DNA of 64,000 nucleotides, taken from assembly GCA_019918135.1 (NCBI GenBank), contig WBZZ01003770.1, positions 56,249-120,248 of the forward strand. The letters are read 5' to 3'. Both the position numbers and the translations under genes were made by a program. The DNA comes from Paulinella micropora (taxonomy: Eukaryota; Cercozoa; Imbricatea; Euglyphida; Paulinellidae). Below the pieces are notes generated by a model. The model made no database searches and was not told the origin of the DNA. It was given only the letters and a program-made list of their open reading frames with translations. Each line of letters opens with the position of its first letter. Within the stretch, counting starts at the first letter, position 1. This document shows positions 32,017 to 40,290 of the stretch, one piece after another.

Positions 32017-33000
32017 TCACACGCCACGTGCTTCACCAGCCGGAGGTAGGGCTCCCCGCGCGCCGGCTTTGTATTGACGTCCGCGATGAATGATATTATC
32101 AGCGGACGCCACCTTCTCGTTGATAACCAACCCCGCGTCGACCTTCTGCTTCACGATGGCGCAGCGCATGTCCACGTGCCCGAGCTTCCTGGAAAAGACA
32201 TTTGTGTCAGCGAGGTCGAGAGCGCCTTGTTTGTCGCCGTACAGGATGGGGGGCTGCCCCCACCCGTACGGCCCCAGCGCGTCGGCGACCCGTCCCCCAG
32301 CGATGCCCTGCACAAAGTTTGCAATTTTATCCTGGCCATGATACGCCTCCACCATGGCGTACACTTCAGCCTCGCACGAGGAGGCTTCCGGGGCCGCTGG
32401 CACCAGACACGCGCCAGCCTCCGCCACTTCAGGATCCTCGCTCCCAGCGACAGCTGCCACCAGCTCGTCGCTCGCGGCCCGCGCTTTCTCCTCCACTTGC
32501 CCACGCCGAGCCACGTCCGCAGGAAGCGCCACCGACACGTTTCGTTTGAGACAGAAAGGCAGTACAGAATTGCCAAGAAAGAAATGGAAACCCGCCAGTC
32601 GCGCTCGGCGATCCTCTGGCGTCCCCTTCCAGCTAGAATCGGCCCATGATGATAGGCGGGTACCGTTCGCTTTGGTAAAGCGAATACCCTCGGTGCGGGT
32701 ACCACTGAGGTACCGCACAATTTGCTCGGCCTGCTGAAAATTGAATAGCTCCGGCTTCGAGGCATGGGTTGCTACTTTCCCTATGGGGCCCCAGACCTCG
32801 TGCCGAGTAATGCGGGTCCACAGGAGGACTCCTACGATATGCTGAGGCGAGAATGCTCTAACACAGATTGCTTCCCGGCTCGCACCCCCGGCATCAACCA
32901 CGGCGAATCGGCGGTAGCTAGACCGGTGCATTGTAGCTTCTCCACGGCCTCTCGGATGAAATCTTCCTGTGAGATCTTGATAGTACGACCTAACCGACAA
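32017..33000 (-). pseudogene. copia RNase H / C-terminal pol fragment
   Basis: Shows the copia pol C-terminus: VRYLSGTRTEGIRFTK, LSSWADSSWKGTPEDRRARL, then SSCEAEVYAMVEAYHG (the catalytic Glu block), YGDKQGALDLADTNVFSRKL and GHVDMRCAIVKQKVDAGL. A long Ala/Glu-rich insert separates the second and third blocks. It is linked to the reverse transcriptase at 32,832-33,623. Confidence 0.8.
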
Positions 33001-33623
33001 TCTTCCTTATCCTCGATATTCAGGCCTACCACCCGGGTCGGAGCCTCTTGCTTAAAGACCCTAAAGGCCTTCTTACCAGTGGCTAAGAACTCTGCTTCCA
33101 CATCCTTGCTACTAAACGCTCCCATCATGTCGTCAACATGCACAAAGACAAAGTCTGGTTTGTCCTTTCCTGGTAGCCATCGCCAAAAGAAACAAGGAAA
33201 AGCAACATGGGCCCTAAACCCCGAGCCTTCTAAGAAAGGAACTAGCTTGTACCGTCACCACTTGCGGCCCGCGTCCGGTCTACCTTAGAGTGCTTTGAGC
33301 ATTTTCCACACATAACCCGTTTCCTCTAAACCAAAAGGCGGTGCAATATAAGTGGGGCGATAACCCTGCTCAGCGGCTGAAGCTTCAGTGTAAGCGGTCC
33401 CAACATCCCACTTCGACAGTACTAAGTCAAAGAACACCGTCAGGGCGAAAAGCATCAAAATGGTAAGAGCACACGGAGTAGGAAAGTCACGTTTCCCGAA
33501 GCGCCATCCTTGGATCATGGAAAACCCCTTAGCGGTCCACCTGCTTTTGAACTTCAGGATCTTACCCCCTGCCTCCTTGGTAGCATCTACGAAACGCCCC
33601 TCACAGATGTCTTTCTTGTCCAC
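32832..33623 (-). pseudogene. copia reverse transcriptase (RVT_2), broken
   Basis: The first part (33,623-33,285) contains KSRWTAKGFSMIQGWRF and LSKWDVGTAYTEA, the K-RWVAKGF and DV-TAFL-type blocks of copia RT. The second part (33,143-32,832) contains FVHVDDMMGAF, the catalytic VDD box, followed by GLNIEDKEDC. At least one frameshift separates them. Confidence 0.8.
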
Positions 33624-34396
33624 TAAGTCGGCCCGGACTCTACGGAAGCAACCCTTCTCCCAGAGTGTAGACTCTCCTCTGCTCGGGCGTCATCCCAGTG
33701 CCCTAGCTCGTCGGCTTGCTTCTCACTCACCGGTCTAGTAAACGTGGCGGCATGGGCGGCCTCCAGATCGGATGCAAGGTACTTGACGATCTCCGTGTCC
33801 AACATGCGGTCTGGGGCGTCGTCATCCTCAAACCTTACCCAATGGGCCGGACCATGCTTCTTTTGCTTCTTAACCCATATGGGTTCGCTAACGTCTTTCA
33901 CCTGTCCCCGTCTGACCTTGTCCCGGAAACCTACCCCATAGGTCTTCTTGGCCCACGCCCAGCCCCACTGAGTAGCTGGGGTCTCAACCCACCTTCCCTT
34001 CAGCTCCCCTATCTTTTCCGGTTCATCGGGTACTGTGTCTTGAGCCTCTTCCAAGGCTTGCGCTGCTTCCTGTTCCGGGGTCACCTCCTCCACTTCGCCG
34101 TCGGAATCGGAACTATCAAGCTCCCCCTGATCCGGAGTTTTGTTACTGTCGCCGGGCTCGGTCACCCCCACCCGGGGCTTCGGAATAAAAAGCTGATCCA
34201 GGTCGGCGTCTTCCATTAAGTGGTCACCCTTAAACGGTTCTAAGCTCAGACCCTTCTTCTCCCAAAGGGGTTGTAACAAAGGCCAGGCGGGTTGGTTATC
34301 GTCAAAGTTCTTGACTTTGCGCCACGGGAGCACCCTTCCTTCGCACAAGATCAAGTGCGCCGAGTACTCCAAACTCAGACCTAACCAGGCGGCCAT
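33623..34396 (-). pseudogene. copia integrase-RT linker region
   Basis: An acidic stretch (DSSDSDGEVEEVTPEQEAAQ) between integrase and reverse transcriptase, as in many copia polyproteins. It is in the same orientation as both neighbours. Confidence 0.55.
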
Positions 34397-34402
34397 ATGT
34401 GT

Positions 34403-35033
34403 TCAGCTCTCGTCATGCCCTAACCTGCCCTCGATGACCAGTATGGCAAAGGCACCCAAAGGGGTGAGGTAGGCTACCCAGTTCACCTTCCTCTCTCTGA
34501 GCATAAGCTCAAACATCCGGACCGTCGTCCCCACCGGATTGCTTCGGCGAAAGATTGTGCAAGAGGATAGCGTGGTGCCACGCATATCCCAAGATCTCGT
34601 AGGGTAGCTGCGCCTTGACCATGTCATGGCGCGCTTTGCGCCAAAAGTCCCGCTGGGACACTTCGGAATAGGCGTTCTTATTGTGCTCGTTTAGAGTATT
34701 GATCCTCTTCCTAACTCCCGTGTCCCGCACCAGCTCCTTGAAGTCAGCGGAAGTATGCTCACTGTCTACCCTAACTTCTTTCACCTTCTTGCCACTTTGG
34801 GTCTCGAGGAAGTTCATACACTCTCGCATGAAACGCACTTGCGGTGCAGCTGTGCCATCCTTCAGCAGGAGGCCAAACGCATACCAAATGTTATCCTCGA
34901 TCCCGACAGAGTAGCAGTCCTTCCGAACCGGAAGACTTACTAGACTACGGGCAATGGTTCTTGCCTGAATTAAAGGTGACATGCGCAGAGGGTGGGCAAT
35001 GCCGTGAAGCACTTGACCACACTCTATTCCCAA
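34403..35033 (-). pseudogene. copia integrase core, N-terminally truncated
   Basis: Contains FLLKDGTAA-like strand sequence (AFGLLLKDGTAAPQVRFM), VKEVRVDSEHTSADFKELV around the second Asp, NAYSEVSQRDFWRKARHDMV in place of the NGxxER block, and YEILGYAWHHAILLHN, typical of copia. The zinc-binding HHCC part is missing at the right end near 35,035, where AT-rich DNA begins. Confidence 0.7.
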
Positions 35034-36281
35034 TAACTAGTCAATACAAGCGTCCAAGTATTACTATTCCGTTATTAAATCTGTTTCAGTTCACTTATGC
35101 AGTGTTGTTACCTTTTAATTCTGAGATACAAACAGTGCTTCTTGAGCACACTAACTACGATTCCTGTCCGTTCTATCTAAGCTATCCGTTCTACAAATGG
35201 TTGGTCCACAGAAGACCAACTCTATTCTAGATAAGGCTAGAAAGTCTAGAAGGTATGGAAAGTAGATTGTGCCACTGTAAGTTGCACATCCTTCTAGTAC
35301 TCGCAGTTAAATATGGTAATATATAGGCAATTGACAAGGAGGGCCGGCAGAGAATAGATTTACGTGAATTTGCCACTAAGGACAAATCCGGTAACGGATA
35401 TTCTCAAGTAACGGTATTTCTCCGACGCTCCCCCTCAAAGAACGTAAACTTATCTGCCTTGTCTGCTGAACTTGGAATAATTTATTATTATGTCCGCACC
35501 AAAGACCTTATGATTATAATAACAATAAACGTGTCTAAGCCCTATCACTCACGTTGGCGTTGAAAAGCCAGACCCCTGTTTGGTCGCGACTACTTACCCT
35601 CACTCTCTCTGATAAGTATGTCGGATGTGGCTACCCTGCTTACCGCAGCATGCCTGTATCGGTTAGAGTACAAGCAAGGCTGCCGACCCACGATATAGCA
35701 AGGCCTCTCCGACGAGAAGAAGATTATTTTACCTACTCTCGCCTAACGTCTCAATTGGCTTAAAGGTGAAAAGTCCCGCCCATCCCGGTTGTATACTTGT
35801 GATGAAAATCATGCATCGGAAAATATGACATATATAATCAAAATATAATAAGTCAACGAGTCGACTTAATAAATGTTGATCCGGTAATACGAGTTACGGT
35901 GAAATTTAATGATTTCGCTAACCCTGATGAATACATGATCAATATAATATCCATATATATAAAGTATAAACATGGACATCACATAACGATAAAAAAAATG
36001 TGGGATTAAATATTATAATAAAAGTTATGAAGGCAAATACATATAAAATATGAAATATGAAATATGATCATGCCAAATTAATGCAGTAGTCGTAGAACAA
36101 CCAGTTCTAAGAGAAAATGCAGTTTATTTGGTATGATATATAAGAACGACTTGGCAAAAATGAAAAGGTCAGCATTTCCCCGGCAAGGGGTACCTTTCTG
36201 AAAAACAAAAGTAAAATTATTGAATTTCGAGGTGTCCGAGCCGTTGGAATACGCGGTTTTCTTTGCAAAAAGCATGCCGAA
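35034..36281. other. AT-rich inserted DNA without genes
   Basis: Separates the protease and integrase of the minus-strand copia element. It is AT-rich (long TATA/AATATAA runs at 35,830-36,070) and has no convincing ORF. It ends in a plus-strand copia RNase H tail at 36,282-36,580, so it may be what remains of a second retroelement. Confidence 0.5.
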
Positions 36282-36580
36282 CGCGCTGGCTACGGATCCG
36301 CCTTGAATTAGGTATCCCGGAGGCCAAACCATTCGACGTTCATGAGGATAATGCCCAAACCATACTAGCCGCACAACACGGGTTAGCCGGACCACGCACC
36401 AAACATTTGCCTTTGGAAGAACACTACAGCACGAGCTAGAACAGGAAGGTTTAGCAAAGTTTAGGAAGGTGGGTACCAAAGGGCAGTTAGGAGACGTACT
36501 GACTAAGTATTTGCCCAAGCATCAAGCAGACGCGTTGTTAGACTTGTTTTGCCCCGCATTGGATTTTGGAAGCGCTTAGA
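36282..36580 (+). pseudogene. copia RNase H C-terminal fragment, plus strand
   Basis: Reads LGIPEAKPFDVHEDNAQTIL, then GPRTKHLPLEEHY, then after a frameshift near 36,425 VGTKGQLGDVLTKYLPKHQA and a stop. This is the standard end of Ty1/copia pol (EDN, RTKH, LADxLTK). It faces the opposite way to the copia element around it, so it is a different copy. Confidence 0.8.
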
Positions 36581-36732
36581 AAGGTAGCGCTGAAGGACTG
36601 ATAGGCGAGCTATCGCCTTAGTAGGAGTTTATGCCAATTTTGGCAAAGTCAAGGAACCGGGGACCGGAAATGAGTGTCAAAGCTCAAAGTCGGTCTCGCA
36701 TTATCTTATACGAGGGTCAACCTCGCTATTCC

Positions 36733-36969
36733 TTATCTACCCCAGCTGTGTACCCGTTTCATCCCTCTCTTGATGTTGAACAGTCCTTGTTCGGCTCCGG
36801 CCGGCACAAAGTGCAACGTAGCTCCCGAATCGAACATGGGGTCGTTGTCCACACTCCGTCCTAGTAGAGCCTGCTCCGCTAACCGGATACCTTTAGTTAT
36901 CCATCCTCGTTCTACCATGAAACGCACTAGGTCGTCAACGGGGTCAGCTTCTCCTTCTGCTTCAGGCAA
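36733..36969 (-). pseudogene. copia aspartic protease fragment
   Basis: Contains DNDPMFDSGATLHFVPAGAE, with the D-S-G-A active-site motif followed by xHxV, as in copia proteases. Same strand as the gag-like sequence to its right. Confidence 0.7.
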
Positions 36970-36975
36970 ACATGC

Positions 36976-37850
36976 CTATTCCTTCCCTAGTACGCTCTCG
37001 CCGTCCACCACCCTCTCTCGGACCCGGAACGGTCTAGTACGAGGTTGAAGCACGGCGGCACTGTTGGCTGCAGCCCCTTCTACGGCCCAATGTCTCGGCC
37101 ACCTGGGCTTGTTCATGGGATACTCACTGCCTTGCGCCCAGTCGTACAACAGCCTAGTCCATTCACCCACATATTCCGGAAGTCGGCTTCATCTTTTTCT
37201 TCCTCACCGCTCAATGCCGGACCGTGCAACCTGCGCATCTCCTCTTGCTGCTCGGCCACGGCTCGGAGTCGACTCTTTCGCTCTCCGGCACCTAGTCGGG
37301 TAGGACTATCGGGCTCAGCTAAGGTCGAGGGGGCCGTAGACTGACCGGTACTAGTACTAGTACTAGGAGGCAACAGTGAAATCACCTTTCGTTCTGCGGG
37401 GGGTACCGTCTTAGCATGGGACGCAAACCAGTGCATCCCACTCACGGAGGCTTGTACCGACTCAAGGAAGCCAAACGCACGAGCACCTACTAACCTACGC
37501 CTGTTGCTTGGGCTGGTTGAGGGCGTAGTCACAGGATTGCTATCGGTCCCGGCAGTCTCATCACCACCACCGGGGTCTGCCTCAGCACTGGGGTCGGGAC
37601 CTATGGTAGCTTGGACCTCGACCAGGTTCCTAGCCGGTGACTCTTCACCTTCACGCTCGTCCTCATAGTCGGATTCAGATGAAGGGTCCGCATCGGACTG
37701 CAACTCCGGGGGCTCATCTTCCACGTCCGCCAAGCCATCAGGTTGGTAGTCCTCCGGGCCGGGCCTCACCTTTACCCCTTGTACCTTCTCCCTTTTTGCT
37801 TTGAGTAAAGATTTCAGGTTTTGGCTCATGATACGCTGATGGACGGCCAA
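36976..37850 (-). pseudogene. copia gag/linker fragments upstream of protease
   Basis: Two overlapping frames, joined near 37,150. The long one is acidic and Ser/Pro-rich, then basic near its end (RLGAGERKSRLRAVAEQQEE), and the shorter one runs toward the protease. No zinc knuckle is seen. Assigned from position and strand. Confidence 0.5.
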
Positions 37851-38758
37851 TTAAGCCGCGGACGGGCTGGACACTCCTGTCTGGGGTTGGCACTGCTGGA
37901 GCTGGTCCTGAACAGGGAGAAAACGCGGGGCCATCTGCAGACTTCCTTTCCCGAACTGGTGTCGATCTGCCGGGCTGATGTGAAGTCGGTGCGAGCGGCA
38001 GCGGGGGTAGAGGAGTCTCTGGTGCGTTCTGAAGGCCGCGCATAAGGTTCTCGCCCATTACACTCGTAGCCGAGTATTCGGCGATCATAGGCGCCCTCGT
38101 TCATTGTGATGATGATTATGACGAAGCCAAAGATGGCCCGGCCGGTGGCGCAGCGGCGACGGCCGCGGATGGCGAAGCCAAAATCGAGGCGGATGACGAC
38201 GACGATGATGCAGATGATGATGACGATGATGCCGGTGATGATGATGACGACGATGAAGCTGCGTAGCTTAAGGATCGTCGTGTCACCGAAGACCTGCCTT
38301 GGAATTGAGCGAGTTGTCGTACCAATTCGTCCTCCCTTCTCATCTGAATTCAACCACCATGTAGTCGAAGGCGTTTGAGATGCTCGAGAGGAAGATGTAG
38401 GCTGCCATTGGTGCATGGACGAGCTCGTAGTAGGGGTAGCGGTAGCAGCAGCGGAAGGGGCCGGTGACTCCTCTGAGCTCGGAGACGCTTCCAGCTTTTG
38501 TCGCTTAGAGGATGGCGGCGGTGTGCGTTTGTTCTCCAAGTGCTTTCCACGAGCGCGTATGGTGACGTGTTCCTTCTGCGCCAGTGAGGGGAGGCTAACC
38601 TCATCGTCGTCACCTTGCTCGACTAGCTCGATGACGTCTTCTTCTTCTTCTTCTTCGTTGGTGACCTTCTTGTCCTCATCGACTTCCTCTTCGTCGTCCT
38701 CTTCCAGTTCTCCGACGCGGAAGTCGCTAGGCGCCTTCTTGTTCTTGCGTGGAAACAT
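37738..38758 (-). pseudogene. acidic and Ser-rich fragments with GAT/GAC microsatellite
   Basis: The ATG at 38,758 starts an acidic, lysine-rich segment (LEEDDEEEVDEDKKVTNEEE). Coding-like sequence then moves frame near 38,350 into MRREDELVRQLAQFQGRSSV and a poly-Ser/Ala run made by a GATGAC-type microsatellite (38,105-38,260). The region just right of 38,758 is open in the same frame, so this may be the end of the long broken frame at 38,950-40,290. Confidence 0.4.
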
Positions 38759-38949
38759 GAACAGGTTGACGTGGCAACCGTAGAGTGGGCGTTCGAGGTG
38801 GACAGGAGGTCGTGTGAAGTCGAAGAAAGTTGAAGGCTGGGACGGTGATAGATGATTTTGTTAAACTTGGCTATCGGGTAGGACGTCTCCTTCGCCAATG
38901 TTGTAGGGCGGAAGTCGTAGCTGACCGTGGCCAATTGTAGATCACCGAC

Positions 38950-40290
38950 CTAGAGTGGAGTCTCGAAGAGGTGGAACTCCGTCTCGTAAACGATTTGCTT
39001 GGATGGCGGCTTCAGGGGCATGTATACGTAGTCCGTGGGCCGGATCGCTGGCGCGTCGTCAATAGAGAGGTTGAGCTGGGCCGCGACCTCGTTGGCAAGA
39101 AGCAAGTTCATACCGTCAGGCAGGTGGCTCAAAATGTAGATCGTGATGGCATGAAGCGGAGACGTCGGGGTGGCCGAGACGAACAGTTCGATGCCTTCAG
39201 CAAGGACTGCATCAATACACGGATGAGCGTGCGTCGACGGGTGGGAGCGACACGATCTCAAGCCCTTGGTGTAGTACACAGTCGAGGAGTGCCACGCCCT
39301 TGCAGTTGCATGCTGAGTCCAAAACGCATGAAGTTTTGCCGATGCAATCTTCATCCGATGCCGTCCGAAGAGATTTGCGCACATAAATGCTACCGCAGAC
39401 GACCGTCGGGATCGTGCAAATGCGAATTGGACGCCGTGTTGGAAGAGGCGATGGACGCGTCGTCATGTGGAACGCCCGAGGTGGATTGCGCGTGGCGGCC
39501 GAGGATGGCTTCCAGTTGCAATGTTTGTTCTTGTCTTGACAACGCTGCTGGCGAAGCTTGCATTGGTCGAACGAATGCTTCGAGGTCTGGTCTGGCTTCA
39601 ATGAGGAACTGATTGTGTTCCTTGCAATAGGCACATGGGACTCCGGTGAAGGGCGGCCGCTTCGGTGAAGCCGGGGCGGACTTTGTGGTGGCCGTAACCA
39701 TCGAAGATTTCTTCGGAGGAATGGTGATCGCGTTTGCACCGGTGAGGGGCGGGCGTGTCGCCGTCTTCTTCGTGGCGTCCACGATCCGGTGATGTGGCCG
39801 GTTGAGCCATCGACATGAAGTCTGCTTTGCGCTTCTGACGAGGAGGGTGTTTGGACTCCTTGTTGTCCTGCTGCGCTTTGCGCTGTCTGTTCTTCTGGCG
39901 GGTGTCGACCTTGACGGTGGAGTCGCGAGAGGAGGCAGAAGGCGTTGGGCGAGTAGGGCGCTCACGCAGTCGCTTGTGTGTGGCGGCCGACGAGGGCTTC
40001 GTGATACTCTCCATCCAGGCCAATAATCTTCCATGACGTGGAGGTCGAGGGAGTTGGTCCAGGGGAGAAGTGCAGTGAGGTCGCGAGGCCAGGCAACACC
40101 AAGTGCGTTGAGTATCTCGGCAGCGTACCGAGTCCATCGATCACGTTCCATGTGGGTGAGCATCCGGGACACGTCGCGGACTTGGTTGGCGTCGGCCGTC
40201 CAGTAGCCAGCGGCATAGGCCGTGTCGTAGCTGGTGATGCACCGATTTACATAATCTGCGAGGCTTTCCTTCTTAAAGCGTCGAAGTTTG
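38950..40290 (-). pseudogene. broken gag-like reading frame, cut at 40,290
   Basis: Reads from the right edge at about 40,290 with no start codon (YVNRCITSYDTAYAAGYWTA, RWTRYAAEILNALGVAWPRD, LHVMEDYWPGW). This looks like the capsid part of an LTR-retroelement gag. A Cys-containing segment GVPCAYCKEHNQFL follows, then after shifts near 39,400 a part ending TEFHLFETPL at a TAG (38,950-38,952), beyond which the same frame continues as VGDLQLATVSYDFRP. The family is uncertain; a Ty3-like or unassigned retroelement is possible. Confidence 0.45.

Larger units (their letters stand above)
31960..37850 (-). mobile_element. decayed Ty1/copia LTR retrotransposon, minus strand, split by inserted DNA
   Basis: Reading the minus strand from right to left, the parts follow the Ty1/copia order: gag-like and linker (37,850-36,976), aspartic protease (36,969-36,733), integrase (35,033-34,403), linker (34,396-33,623), reverse transcriptase (33,623-32,832) and RNase H (33,000-32,017). 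Integrase before reverse transcriptase is the mark of copia. Every part is separated by frameshifts or stops. AT-rich DNA at about 35,040-36,650 separates protease from integrase. I could not find LTRs by eye. Confidence 0.75.
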
